NCBI GenBank assembly: GCA_026874595.1
Contig: CM049322.1
Coordinates: 56,296,386 to 56,360,385 of the forward strand
Origin: Sipunculus nudus
Lineage: Eukaryota; Annelida; Sipuncula; Golfingiida; Sipunculidae
DNA length: 64,000 nt
Direction of reading: 5' to 3'
In this document: positions 1-37,800 of the stretch, in pieces
How positions within the stretch are numbered: the stretch's first letter is position 1
Layout: each line of letters opens with the position of its first letter
The notes under the pieces: model-generated
Seen by the model: the letters and a program-made list of their open reading frames with translations, nothing else
Told to the model about the DNA's origin: nothing
Database searches by the model: none
Program-made: the position numbers and the translations under genes

Positions 1-817
1 AAACATGTTTTAAGATATTGGGATTGTTGCCAGTTCTGCTTACCTAACCTGTAGACCTGAATATGTAAGAATGCTCTGAGAACCTGTTTATACTTCATAA
101 GTGCCCACTATAGAAAATGGCAGAGACAAAACTACAGACTTTCGTCTTTGACATCAAATGCGCTATACTAACAAGTACAATTATGTCAAGGGATATGCTT
201 CTATCAACCTAATACTTTATGTAAATGAGCACACAGGGAGTTATACTTTGTATTTATGCAACAAAACAAAGTCTGGGACATCTGGCAGACTACATAAATG
301 CATAATCAGAACCCATTTCATGGAATTCTTGTTTACAACATTACCTTGAAAATGACACCCAACAGTTAACACAACTAGTGAAACATGTTTGCATGCACAG
401 CAAAAATAATCAACTTATTAAATAACATACTTATATATTTGGACAGAGAGATATACACTTAATGGGGAAAAAGAGCTAGAGAAAGCAATCAAATGATTAA
501 AAAACATATTTAATATGTATAGGAAGAAAGACAGAGTAAAGGAAGGGAGGGAGGGCACCATGGTCATAATGGAGCTATAAACTGGATATGCAATGATTTT
601 GAGGGAGGGTCAAATAAAGAAGCTTAAGTTAAGCAAAACCTCTCATAAACATATCATTAGCATATCAGGTTCATTCTTATAAATGCTGCTGTGCTAATAA
701 ATATCAGAACAACACTCCGTTTAACAGCTGCTCTGAGCCAGCGTAACAAAACCTCCGGATCGACCATCCTGTCTCGCGTAACAAAACCTCCGGATCGACC
801 ATCCTGTCTCCCGTTGT
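1..817 (-). other. DCAF8 3' untranslated region and flank
   Basis: Downstream of the TAG stop on the minus strand. No other gene was recognised. A canonical AATAAA on the minus strand was not seen; an ATTAAA variant (plus strand tttaat at 509-514) is a weak candidate polyadenylation signal. The short ORFs here are not supported as genes. Confidence 0.5.
741..810. repeat. 35-bp perfect tandem duplication next to the DCAF8 stop
   Basis: Two identical 35-bp units, 741-775 and 776-810, starting gcgtaacaaaacctcc. The duplication begins seven bases downstream of the stop codon, in the 3'UTR. Confidence 0.95.
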
Positions 818-24165
<23,348 letters not shown>

Positions 24166-24204
24166 TTTGGTGAAATAGCAGATATTTTCCTAAAGCTGTG
24201 TCAT
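24166..24204 (-). other. DCAF8 5'UTR segment of coding exon 1
   Basis: The minus strand reads TTTACAG|ATGACACAGC at 24205/24204, a plausible acceptor. An in-frame TAG lies between it and the start codon, so the leader is non-coding here and an upstream exon is needed. Confidence 0.6.
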
Positions 24205-27200
24205 CTGTAAATAATGCAAAGAAATATCAAATGCTACAGATATCAGTATGGCATAGAAATTATTCAAATTTTATTTTAATCACAAAGAGATGTCCATAAA
24301 AACAGGAAAGTTACTTCATCCCAATATATCCTATTTTTCAGGAGGTTGGCTGCAGCAAACACATTGCTAAAATTGAGTACTCCACACAACTGTTACTGTT
24401 TTTATGGTACAAGTTTTGTCCTGGTGGAAATTAGAAGAGTTAGCAAACTCCTGTGAGTGGCAGTACTAATCATACCAAAGCTGCAGGGCTGTAACGATAC
24501 ATTATAAATCTCATAATACTACATATACTGTTATACAGAACTGATAACTCACAATACAATACTATATATACTTTTATGCACAACTGATACTGGTCACAAT
24601 ACCATGGGATACATACAGGTAGTATCAGTCTATCAGACCTTAGATCCAAATTTATTGGTCTTCTTTGTTCAAGCTCGATGCTTGACTCGATGCTTCAGGA
24701 ATACTGGACAATGAAACAGACCGTTTAAATGGTTTAATTGTGCAGGTGTTAATGAAGCAATCAGACTCTGATTTCTAGCCGATGATGTTTTGTCTGGCAA
24801 GCACTGGACCATAGACTGTCATTTATTTTTTTTTATCAATAGCAGGGCTGGAAATTTCCAAGAAAATACACCTATTTCCCAGGGCAGCAGGAATTTCCTG
24901 CAATTTCTGGGAAATAACGGGAACTGAATGGTCATTAAATAGAGAACATTGGGGGTAAGAATATGCTATTATAAAAGCCTTCTGGGTTCATGATTATATG
25001 TTAACTGGTCTTGGAATAGTCAGGAAGTCAAAACCTGTCACTGAGACATTTCGCCTGACCTGTTGTTACTCAAGGCATCTGTGCTAAAATTCCAACACTT
25101 CTACGACTAAAATGCTACACTTAAAATGAGATGCACCAGGTATCACATGAGATGCACCAGGTATCACATTCATTTGAACTTCTTTTGGATATCACTACAG
25201 CTCATCAGATCAAAAGATAGCGTATTTGTCAGTAATCTGTAAAGGATCACGCCCCAAGAAATACATCTAACAAAATAAGGGTTACATTGATGAAGCAATG
25301 ACAGTCCATATATCATCACATTCTGGATAAAAAATAAACGATCATATTATAAAGAATATAATTGGCAAGACACCATGCATTTGATAATAAATCATTATTT
25401 TGTTTGTTAAACATAGTTTTTTTTTAATTTAATTTATTGATCTCCTTCAACACCAGTAGAGAAAGCAATTAGTTCCGCTGTTTTGACAGGTCTTAACCCA
25501 GAAACCGCTTACACAAGCTAACGTTCTGACACTTCCTATGGGCATGCACACCCACATTGCCAGACATATATATGGGAGCTATTTAACCAGCACCGACTGA
25601 CTGACCTACCAGTATATTTGCTATAGGTCTGGCATAGTGTGTCAAATATATATATTATTTAATTTTAATTGTAGCACTATATGTAGGACTCTCTACAACT
25701 TCGAGAATATGCACAGAACTGGAGATCCGCAAAATTACCAAAAAAAATTTCATAAAATGTGACAGAAGCCAATTGCTGGAATTTAAATTGACCATGACCT
25801 AAACAAGTTTGAAAGGACCTAATCACCTACATAGCATGTTGAATTAGCACAAAAAATAGCATCTTCTCTTTGAAATAAATTGATACCTGCCACAATATTG
25901 TCTTGAAACCGTTGGTTTACTCCTGTACATGTGTTAAAAACACTGGAGCAGGCATGATCATAGGCATCATCATAAACACAGTGTGTGGGACTACTGCATT
26001 GCTTCGGTCACAACATCTGTCAATCACCAGAGGCCCTGACTGACTTGGCGCTAAAAATGTAATACAAGTTCCTGCTGGCTGAAACATCGCATGTTGCATT
26101 CACTCAGGCCTGCGATCTGATACATGTGCTACCTGTGTCATTTCCCCTGAGGCCCCTGGACGTATTGTACACATGATAAATCTGTTGCAACAGGTTCTAC
26201 AATAAATTTACATTTGGCCCATGGACCATAATGTCCACTCAGCAAAGATATATCAGAGGACATTATGGTCCATGTATGGACTAGTTTGGACTAATCTTTG
26301 TTTGGGATCTGCACACATGAGCAAAATCGGACCTCTGGTCTTTAAGAATACAATACAAATGTTTCTTCATATTATCTGTAACATCTACAACACATGTTAA
26401 ATTTAACAAGACTCCAACTCAAACTCTGACAAATGAGTGAAGATGGCATGGGTGTAATGGAAATACTTATTTCTTAAAGCATGTTTTCTTAATCTTTAAT
26501 CATGACTCGGACTCCACAGAAAAAAAGGACATTTTCTCTCTATAAGTTATTTTTCTTATTCATTTATAATTGTTTAATCATTGACAGAAGGTTTATGAGA
26601 ATTCAACACTCATGTTATTAATTCATTTTAACACAAGAATTAAAGTGTGTGAATTATGATTATTGAATATAATGACACATGGACAATTTTCTTCATAATC
26701 TGAAGATTTTTTTTTGAAGTAAAGTTTAACTTGTAAGGGAATTTTTTAAATAGAAAAACAGCATTTATATTCCAATATTCTTTTAAATATTTCAAATTAA
26801 TTGAAAATTTATTGTTACATGCAAGGGTTAGCTTGAAACCAATGGGAAATATGACAAATAACTGTTATGCTTCATTTTATTAGCACCTACTAATAACTAC
26901 AACAAAACAAAAACATATGCACAAGGACCAAACAGAGTATTAATATGCTGCATCTAGTACTTTCAAGTAAACTTTATATTAAACCTTTTTAGATATTGAA
27001 TGAAAATAGCACAAATGAATGGTAGCATGAATTGAATTAATCAATAAGTTAAAGATTTATTTAAACTAAACACATCACCTAGTATGATGTGAGGGGTTAT
27101 TGATAATACCTGTATTTTTTTTAATTTCTTCCTTAAACATACAGACATACAGGTGTTTCACATTTTAGTTCCAAAGTTTAAAATATATGTTAAGTTACTA

Positions 27201-27339
27201 CTCCATATTTGCATGTACAGTTTAAGCACTAACACTATTTAATAATAATTAACCATATATGGATGAAATATATAAACAATAAAATAAATAATAATTTTAA
27301 CAAGTCTGAATACCTTAAATATCAAATTTAACAAGGCCT
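24205..27339 (-). other. DCAF8 5'UTR intron, repeat-poor to moderately repetitive part
   Basis: No gene recognised. It holds a possible hAT left end (cagggctgtaacgatacatt at 24488), a SINE-body fragment at 25010-25055 (similar to 4733-4775), a 20-bp tandem duplication near 25128-25168 and a fragment at 26030-26100 resembling 32830-32900. Confidence 0.5.
26220..26274. repeat. Perfect 17-bp inverted repeat (hairpin)
   Basis: catggaccataatgtcc (26220-26236) pairs with ggacattatggtccatg (26258-26274), leaving a 21-base loop. Confidence 0.9.
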
Positions 27340-29765
27340 ACAGGCCTAATGTGAACCTGTGCATATGGATATAAACCAGGTATAACGCTTCAATGCTGAA
27401 CCACTACTTTTCATATATGAACAATGCAAGTACTAAACATTTTGAACAAGAAACAATACACAAACATCACTACTGAAATTCTGGCATGGGTGCACACAAC
27501 ACAAAAATTATTGTAGGTGGCAACAGTAGTCTTGTATACGACAAAGCTATTTGACATGTATAAATATGCCCAATTTCAGGCTGATATATCAAATTCTTCC
27601 GAATTAGGCAGGCACATACACTTTGCAAAAGTCATTGTAGATGGCAACACCTGTCTTGTGAACGAGAAAGCCATTAACGACACATAGACCGGTCAGAATA
27701 TCAGGCCAATACATCAAACTTACCTCGAGTCTGATGCACAGGGCTGACCAGGCTTAGGTGAGAAAGGCTGTTGCCCCGAGTGTACTGTGATAAATTACTG
27801 GCTCAGGTTACTGCACTGAGTGAACTCTTGACCTGCACCTGGCTAGACTGAGTGAACTTTTGACCTGTACCTGGCTGCACTGAATGAACATGAGGTGATC
27901 ACATGATACTCATGAGGTGATCACATGCTACCCATGAAATGATCACATGCTGCCCACGAGGTGATCACATGCCTTGTGCTTGGCTGCACTGATTGAACTC
28001 TTGACCTAAATCTGGCTGCACTGAATGAACTCTTGATCTGTTGCCAAATCTGAAACAGTTGGCAGTTTCTCAACCTATTCAAGAAACATACACAATCTTG
28101 GCCTGTTGTGTAACTGTGCTAAAATTTATCCAACACAAACCATTTGAACAAACTTGAGAAGGCTCGCCTCTGGGATCATTTCTGTAAAATATTGAACAAT
28201 TTGGCTGGACTCTTTACAAGAAGAAGAAGTGGTTTTCAGCTTTTCCCCTGTAAAATCTAAGTAAATGCAGATAGCAAAAATAAGCTGAATCCATCAACAT
28301 TTGATATGTGACTGATAATTGCATAAAATTTGGGGATGGTAGCTCCTGCTATTCCTGAGAAATTATGAATAGTGTACAGATGATATGTAATATCATAAAT
28401 CTACATTTAAACATTTTTTAAAAGCTTATAAAAAACATTCTTGGCAATATTTTCCATAGATATTCTGAAATCTAAATGTCTAGAAGCATGATGTAACGGA
28501 TGCTGATAAACTGGTGCTAGGCTAGATGTATCTGCTTCACACAGCTAACATATATGATAAAATGACTCAATTAAATCTTTATAATTCAGCCAAAATTAAT
28601 TTTTTTGAACCATAAAAGACAATTATTATTAGAATGATTCAGGGAATTATTCTTGCAAAATATTAAACAAACTGGCCTCAGTATCATCAGTTGAAAAACG
28701 TTTTGTAGGTTTATAACTCATATGGGAAAATACAGCAAAATGGCAAAGTTCAGCTTCCCATAACTAAGCCAAAAATCATTGAACCAAAACCATTTGAACA
28801 AACTTGAATTATCAACTGCTAAGGATAATTAATGTATGAGATTTAAGAATTTGGCCCAGTGGTTTTTGAGAAGATGATTTTTGTAGCCACTTAGCTAACA
28901 TGGGCTGTTATGGCATATGACCAAATTCAGCTTCCCATAACGTAGCCAAAAGTCACTGAACTGAGACCATTTGAACAAACTTGAATTATAAACATCTAAG
29001 GATATTAATGTGTGAGATTTAAGAATTTGGCCCAGTGGTTTTTGAGAAGACGATTTTTGTAGCCACTTAGCTTACATTGGCTGTTATAGCATATGACTTA
29101 ATTCAGCTTCCCATAACTTAGCCAAAAGTCACTGAACTGAGACCATTTGAACAAATTTCAGAAAGCAATACCCTAGGATCATTTCTGTGCGATATTACAC
29201 AATTTGGCCATTTCGTTTCAGAGAAGAAGTTATTTGTAGCTGTCAGTATGATACGGGCACTGATGACCCCCGTACAAAAAAGGCCGATGCAGGTGGCGCC
29301 ACCAATACCTCAATTTCAGATATGACTCATGTGACCAACATTGGCATAAAATTTGGTGATGATAGCTCAAGCCATTTCTGAGATTGTAATTTTAGTATGC
29401 TTTTTTGGACAGATGCCGGACTAAGTTTAACTTCCTGTAACTCGGCCAAAAATCACCGAACTTAAACCATTCGAACAAACTTGAGAGAGATTGTCCCAAG
29501 AATCATTTCTGTAAAATATTGGACAATTTGGCTGAACAGATTCAGAGAAGAAGATTTTTTAAGCTTTTTTAGCTTTTTCCCTATAAAATCTAATAAAAAG
29601 CAGTTAGCCAAAAAATAAGCAAAATTTGATACAGTTTTTTAGATGACTAATTTTATACATTAGATTTTGTGATGCTAATTCTTGCTGTTTTCAAGATAGT
29701 ATGGGTTAACGTACAGACGACGGACGATGCCACACCATCGCATAAGCTCACAGGTTCGCTAAAAA
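27340..29765. repeat. Interspersed repeat, copy 2, with internal tandem units
   Basis: Starts acaggcctaatgtgaacctg and ends near gcataagctcacaggttcgc, collinear with 19645-21232. It has about 180-bp internal repeats (aatttggcccagtggttttt at about 29020 and near 28850) and a caggtggcgccaccaat palindrome at about 29290. Confidence 0.7.
27892..27972. repeat. 22-bp tandem repeat, 4 copies
   Basis: Units gaggtgatcacatgctaccc with period 22 at 27892, 27914, 27936 and 27958, inside the interspersed repeat. Confidence 0.93.
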
Positions 29766-30639
29766 TGTAATAATAACCGAGAATAATTTATCAAATGAAA
29801 CTACAACCACATTTTAATTCTTTAGTAATGAAAATGAACACACTACTGGCCAACACATGGGGAACAAAACCACTGTTGGGAAACTTTCAGGTAAACTTGA
29901 AAGAAAACAAACTTTCTATATACACTGGTCACATGTGTCTGACTATTTTGCCCAGGCAGTCTGGCATTAAACAAATATACCATAAAATTTAGTTTCCTTT
30001 CTTTATTAACCTGAGATTCCAAAGTGATCATAATGTTTCAATAAATTTGAAATATTTAGTAGGATATTGGAATATAAATGGTGTTTTCTACAGAAATTCC
30101 ATTATTTTTTATTTTTTTCTACACAGTGTATTCCAAAATGTATATAAGTAATCCTCAGCCCTGAGGCACCAGAATACTGATGCATATGAACATGGTTGTA
30201 CAAAGACACCTGTGGCATCAGACCTACCACATGATCAGGGTAAGCAGGATGAGCTTTGGGGATCCGGTGATTTTTACTGTGGAGTCCCGAGTCTGGGTTT
30301 TACCATGTAGGTACTGTGATACAGCCCTTGAAAATATTCCAGAACAGAGGAATTAGTCTGCCAAAATGGAGTGTACCGAAGTGCCACAATTTTCATTACT
30401 TGCGTATACACACGACAAGACATCATGACAAGACAGCTGTCAAGACCAGTCCCTTCTGACTAAGTTAGTCTGATGTGCTTATTCACTGAAAAGTGATATG
30501 GAATTTCCCAGCTCACACTGGACCACTTTTAACCTGAGTTTATTTCTAATAACTATTCGCTTATCTAATCTTAATTAATGCTGGTATCAGCTGGTGTCCT
30601 TTTTGACCTTTTGGAACCGTCTCCTGTCTGATATACTGT
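29766..30639 (-). other. DCAF8 5'UTR intron, promoter-proximal stretch
   Basis: No gene or clear repeat structure was recognised. Confidence 0.45.
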
Positions 30640-31169
30640 GGGGGAGGGGCTTCAAACTTCGTCTGTCATCAAAAACTTTCATCAGCTCACCCTGCGCATG
30701 CGTGCCATGAAGCACAAAATGCAAAAACAAACACGACTTACTGCTCCGAGCCCGTTTGTTTTTCGGTTTTGTACCATAAAATTACGACTTGTCAACGCGC
30801 CAGACTTACTTAAATGAATTAATGATAAAGATACCATATAAAATCATATCGTCTGAGGCTGTGTGAAGGCTCTGTGACAAATACTTGTCATATCAACATA
30901 CGCAATACCATGAAAATATTTTTGTTTTGTTTCTCTCACCTTTCCTTGTTTTCATCTATGAGGGCTTTCTGCAGCAAATGCCTGCTAAATAATTAATTGG
31001 ATCATATAAAATCACTAGACTTCAATTCCTTGCAAAATCCTAATTGATTAAAAATATATAAATGAAGATTCAATAAAAACACAAATATTTGTTGACAATA
31101 TTTTTGCCAAAAGCTACTGGTTAATTTAAAAATTACCTTTTTGTCTCTGTTATCCAGATTTGGTACCAC
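30640..31169. promoter_or_regulatory. Probable bidirectional promoter between DCAF8 and LIPE
   Basis: Lies between the divergent genes and is locally richer in CpG (tgcgcatgcgtg, ccgagcccg, acgcgccag). TGCGCATGCG at 30693-30702 is a near-consensus palindromic NRF1 site. On the minus strand GGAGCA|GTAAGTCG (30742/30741) is a strong donor, fitting a DCAF8 non-coding first exon starting upstream of it, i.e. at higher coordinates. An acceptor-like ttatccag at about 31148-31155 could belong to a LIPE leader exon. Transcription starts were not determined. Confidence 0.5.
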
Positions 31170-31805
31170 ATGGATAAGAGAGACTGTCATTTGCTGCGGA
31201 GTTTTTGTGTTGTCAAAATGGCCTGTCAAGAGACCAGCCCCACTTTTGAAGACAGGATAAAAAAAGACGAATCCTTGTGTAAAGACTTACTATCACTATG
31301 TAGAAATCTCCAGAAGCAAGCACTAGCAAATGTAGAATACTTTGAACAAGGTAAAGGGACAAATAATATCCGATTTTACGAATCTTTCAAACGTTTGCAT
31401 GAACATTTGACACAGGGGATAGAGGATGGTGTGATCTATTTACTGAGTATTGCTCATCACTATGACTATGGTCCTAACGTCCCAGCCAATGGTTACAGGA
31501 GTATGGTTAATGTCACACAGAAATGTTGTGCTCATCTTCTTCAGCTCACCAGACACATTTCCGTCACAAAAGATTCAATTTTATTTAGGGCAGGACATTA
31601 CAGTAAGGAATTAGAAGCCTACACCAATGTGTTGGGACAGCTCCGTGCGTGTCTATTTTATTTACAAAAATTACCGCAGTACTGTGCCAAAGGGTGCTTG
31701 TTCGGTGATGAGAAGCATGAGGAGAGCTCCATTGCGCAAAAACTGATGATGGAAGTGGAGCTTCTGAGCCAAGAACCATTCTACGGGCGATGTCTTGGAT
31801 TTCAG
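31170..31805 (+). CDS. LIPE: LIPE coding exon 1 (residues 1-212)
   Basis: N-terminal HSL domain: [40 protein letters not shown] and FYGRCLGFQ at the donor CAG|GTATAC. Start either at 31170 (accacATGG) or at 31218 (caaaATGG). Confidence 0.93.
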
Positions 31806-34800
31806 GTATACTGGTACTTTACGATTAAAACCAATACAGTAGAACCTCAATCATTGTATGTTTTTTTGAAAATTAACTTTTCTGAAATTTCAATTCAGGA
31901 ACTGAAATTTACCTGCATTGACTGTAAAGTAGAACTATTACATTCAGGATTATATTTATTATATATTTTTCCCATATAACTGAATATGACTCCAAGGATA
32001 ACTTGTTGAGTGGCGTTCACTTGGCTATGAAGAAAAAAAAATGGAACCTTCATATACTCGTACCTCTAGTAACATTACCAGCAACTGGCGTCCAACTTCT
32101 GGTACACGTAATAGTATCTTATTGAAAAATGATGTACCTCGAATATCTGTAACTTCAAATATCTGAATATATTTTAGAGCCCCTAAACTGTTTGGATATT
32201 TGAGGTTCTGCTGTATTAACCCAGTTGTTTCTTTGGTATACTGTGGTTGCCTTTTATTTTGTGAGGGTTTCAAATCTGCGATATTTGTGACAGGGAAATC
32301 TATCATGAAAATAAAACCCTCCTGAATAAGATCCCCCATCATCAAAGGGAAACTATCATAGAGCAAAATATTGATATAGATCATGCATGTCACTCAACTT
32401 ACTCGTCAATCAAGACTGCTATAATAAATAATGTCAGATCTTTCAAATAATCTGCCAAAAATCAACAAGAATTTCCACTTGTTTGATGCTGCCTTGAGTC
32501 GTTTTCCAATTTTTACGATTTGCATACAGCTTTTTTAATATAGCTAAATCATATTAGTTTTATTGGATGTATATGGTGTAGTTTATAATATGGAAAAATC
32601 GCCGCAAAAATATAACCCTCATGAAACATTGAAATTTTAAACCCACAAATATAAAGCTAGCCACATTATCAGAGCCACAGACGTCTTGGTCACTCTGACG
32701 GGATGCATACAAAATGCTGGGCAGCACTTGTGACCCTGGGTGTTGGATGCCTGTCCAAGTTAGCTTACCACTGGTTTCACATGTGTTTTTATCAGCAAGC
32801 GATGTGCACATATTAAATCATCACTGCTGACCTCCAGCCACCTGGCTCAACTGAAAATGTGATACATGCACCCTGCAAGCTGAAACAATCATGTGTGAAA
32901 CAGTGGTCTTTCCCTGGTACAGGCACCAAACACACAGGGTCACAACAAGTGCTTTATCTGCGCTCAGTGAAGCCAGAGATCTGTGGCTCTCTATCTACCA
33001 CAGAGCCATAACTGGGTCTAGAACCCATATGTGTGTAGGATAAATGACAATTTGCTTTTGATTAGATATTTAACCATGTTAAATTCATATATATATCTGT
33101 CATCATATGTTTGTTTAAGTGTACATGGTGAAAATTGACACAAGAACAATTTTCAGGCATAGATTCTGTACGAACTAATGAATTCCCTTAAACATACATG
33201 TTTTGTATTACAAGGGGTAACAATGAGGGCTCGTTTAATTATGTATCCACAAAGTGATGTTTTGCTGTATGAAAGTGTGGATGTTCATGTTGTGAGGATT
33301 TCCTTGCTTCAGAAAAAATAAAAACTGTTTGCTTTCTTTTTTAACATGTGTGAAATTCAGTATTAAGTCATAGTTGAGATAATATTTATGATGCTGTTTT
33401 TCTTCCTCAGTCAACCATGTATATCTGCTATGAAAAGGGAATTTTTAATCAATTTTACTGACTACTTGTCTTCAATATACTAAAAACTTCAATGTACAAA
33501 CATATTTAGCTCAGCTGACTATAAGTCATCTGAGCTATATTTATGGTCCATTGTCCATCCGTCCATTAGACTAGCACTTTTTGAAACCGTTAGACCTACA
33601 AATCCCAAATTTGGCATACTGTTAGATGTCCTGAAGATCTCATAACAAAGCGAGAATTGAGTCACTGGGGCATCATTCCTTTGAGAAATTAAGGAAAAAC
33701 CTCAATTTTCTATTAAAAAACTATTTATTCCAGTTTAGGACTGCCTTATATCAAAACCACTCAAAACCACTCAAAACCAAATGTTTTTCTTAATATTTAC
33801 CATAAATATCCACCTATATAGTTCTTGTGTACATGCCAGAAATTAGACCTCTCAGCATTACGTAATTTATAATAAATTATTTGCCAAAATATAATGCACT
33901 TTGTAAAAATCAGGAAAGATATTACTCAATAAACTTGATAATTGTTTAAGCTAGAGACCTTTATTTTAGGAATATAACTTTATTTAATCAAGATTCAACT
34001 GTAAACCCAAAATTAGGTCTGAATATGTAAATTGGTTTAAGTTATTTGCATAAATATAAAATCAGTACCTTAAATTTTGCCCAACTTTGGCCACGGCATG
34101 TTTTTTTCCTGTAAGTACTGTGGATTTAATTTTCACAGCATGTATACATAAGGATTTAATCTGTTAAAATCTGAAATTTGAAAATAAAAGCTGCAAAATT
34201 AGGCTAGTTATGGAATTTTTTTGGGGGGGCTCTTGTTGTATTCCCTTTACATTGTCAAGCAGTCCACTTTGATGACTGTAGGTCATTCAGTGCACATCTC
34301 TATGCTCCCCAGGCTGTTGGCATAATTTTAGATGTCCCCGAAATCTCCTACCATACCGAAAATTGGGTCATTAGGACTTCGTTTCTTCGAGATATTAAGG
34401 ATAAAAAACTCTGTTTTCCATAAAAAAAAGCCATTGGTACACTTCAAGGCTGCCTAATATCAAAACCACTGATCTGTTTTTGATTGTATTTAGTATTCAC
34501 ATTCTTTCATACATTTTCTATGAACATACCAAAAATTAGGTCAGTATTGGGTATCATTTTGAAGTTATGGGCCAAAACATAATGCAATTTTTTAAAAAAT
34601 CAGGAAATATATTTACTCACCTAACATGAGAATTGCTGAACCTAGAGACTTTTTTTCAGGAATATAACTTTATTTAATCAAGATTCAATTGTTTACCCAA
34701 AATTAGATCTGAATTTTGCAAATTTTACAAGTTATTAGCATAAATAAAAAATCAATACCTTAAATTTTGTCCAACTTTGGCACTGTTGATTTAATTTCAC

Positions 34801-37800
34801 AGCATATATACATAAGGATTTAATCTTTTAAAATCTGAAATTTCAAAGAAATTGATTGGAAAGAATAGCTTTTATTCATGTTTTCATACATCATGTCTAG
34901 TGTTGTTTACGTCTAGCCCACCTAGTAGTACAGCCTTCACTTGCATTATGTAACCCACCCCAGGCAGCTTGCCTTGGGTCAGCCTGGCCACTACCAGCAG
35001 GCTTCCCCTCTGCCATGCACTCCCCCCCCCCCCCCCCAGATGGTGCATAAACTAGATGAATGTTATTATTTTCTGTATTTGATTCATTCTTATTCTAGGC
35101 TATGCTACATTTTAGACTTTGTATTGTACCACCAGGGTTTCAATGATTAAAGTGTACATTTAATTGTGTCCACAAAGTGGTTTATTGTTATGAAAGTGTG
35201 GATGTTCATCAGATAAGTAATTCCTTACTTCAGAAGAGTAAAAACTTCACCAGGTGTGAAATTGACTATTAATTCCAGTAATAAATTAAAACTGGGATAG
35301 TAATTACCACAATGATATTGTTTGTCCCTAATTCAACCAACAGTGTGTATACTTTATTTAAAAAGATGTTTTATTTTATCAAATTTACTTTTATTTTATT
35401 TTGGTGAATAAAATTAAGCATGTACTGACAACTCCAATGTGCAAAACTTTTTAATAGTGATTCAAGGAATATTCTTGTAGATGCCATGTTGTGGCATTAT
35501 TTTCTTTTAAATTCAGTTTAAACATTTATGATTTAAAAATAATAAAATATATGTGTATGCATAATATGACCCAATATGAGCTACACTCTGGATAAATGAT
35601 GATTGCAACTTTTGCAACAATTCTAATATTTCAACTTATAGTTTCAGTTTTGTACTCTGTATATATAATGATTGCAACTTTTGCAACAATTCTAATATTT
35701 TAACTTATATTTTCAGGTTTTTTTATTAAAAAATTATAAAGCCTGTGAATAAAAAAATGATTCAGATAAAAACTTCTTAATGGAAAAAGTTGATATGCTT
35801 AAAAAAAATAGGATTATATATAAACTTAAATGCATTTATTCCCTTAAAAGTGAAATATAGGTATTAGTCCATTCTGTCCACTTGCCTGTCCATCTGTAAA
35901 TTTTCATATGCATCACAGTATCTCAAAATTTTACTGTTTTTCTTCATGACAGTCTTGTCAGAGTATTATTTTGCAATCATATATTTAGAATGAAGTAGGA
36001 GGGCCCCTTTCCTCTTAGCTTTTCATATTCTTATATAAATGAAAAACATCACAATAGAATATTTCTACATCCACCTTCGTGCTGCCCTCACTTTTCCCTT
36101 CTCCGAACCCCATCCCAAAGTCAGCCTCAGTAAGCAAGAACAAGATGAATCAGATATATTTATACTTTAATATTTTGTATAACTATTCGTCCATAGGTAC
36201 CTATGTACATGCCAGAAATTATGTCAATATTGTTTAATATGTAGACATAGTGGGCATCACAATAATGTACCATGTCAAGACTAAAGAGATATTGTGTCAT
36301 ATAGTCACAAATTCATAAATCACTTCATCAGCATAGTTAATTATAACATCATATCTGTCGAATTGAAAGCTTGCAGACTACCATACACTTTAAATCCTTC
36401 AACAAATAGCCTTATCATCATTCTACTACTGCTTATTACTGCTGTCATTGCATTCATATTTGCTCAAATATATCACAATTTTCAACCCCTCCTAAATAAA
36501 TAAAAAATAAACCACTATATTTGACTCTATTAATCCATCAGTCAGGTAATTTCATTTATCATTTGCTCACATATTACATTACATTCCTTTATAATAGCCC
36601 AACATGTCCATGATATTCATAAGCTTTATCGACTCGATATAGTATCACAGTGGAGAAACATTTATAGTACAATCATGATCAGCTGAGAGCCGTGACCCAT
36701 GGGTCCCTTGTTTTTAAATCAGGAAATAAATTTACTCACTTAACATGAGAATTGCTAAAGCTGGAGACTTTTTTCAGGCATTGAACTTTATTAAATCAAG
36801 ATTCAATTGTTTACCAAAAATTAGATCTGAATTTCGAAATTTTTTAAGTTATGACCATAAATAAAAAATCAGTACCTTAAATTTTGTCCAACTTTGTCTA
36901 TGGCACATTTTTTCCCTGTGAGCACTGTTGAATTAATTTTCACGGCATATATACATAAAGATTTAATCTTTTAAAATTTGAAATTTCAAAGGAATTGATT
37001 GAAAAGAGAAGCTTTTATTTAAGTTTTCATACACCATGTCAAGTGTTGTTTACAGCAAGTCAACCTAGCAGTACAACCTTCACTTATGTAACTCTCTCCA
37101 GGTAGGATGCCTTGGCTCAGCTTGGCCACTAATAGCAGGCTTCTCCTCTGCCCTGCACTCCCCCCCCCCCCCCAGCTGGTGCATAAACTAGATGAATTTT
37201 ATAATTTTCTGTATTTGATTCATTGTTATTCTAGGCAATGCTACATTTTAGATTTTGTATTGTACCACCAGGATTACAATGATTAAAGTGTACATTTAAT
37301 CGTGTCCACAAAGTGGTGTATTGCTATGAAAGTATTGATGTTGATCAGATAAGTAATTCTTTACTTCAGAAGAGAAAAAACTTCACCAGATGTGAATATG
37401 ACTATTAATTCCAGTAAAAAATTATAGCCGAGATAGTAATTAGCACAACAATGTCATTTGTCCCTCATTCAATTAACGGTGTGTATACTTTATTTGAAAA
37501 AGATTTTTTTTCATTTTATCAAATTTACTAAATCTTTTATTTCGGTGAATAAAATTAAGCACTGAAAACTCCAATGTACAAAACTTTTTAATAGTGATTC
37601 AAGGAATAATCTTGAAGATGCCATGATGTGGAATTATTTTCTTTTAAATTCAGTTTAAACATTTGTGATTTGAAAATAATAAAATTAATATGCTTGTATA
37701 TTTGAAAAACATTACAAAAGAATATTTTGCATATGCTGCATTTGCAAAAAATTAAAACTTCAGCTGAGCGCCCTGACCCATGGGTCCCTTGTTCATTATT

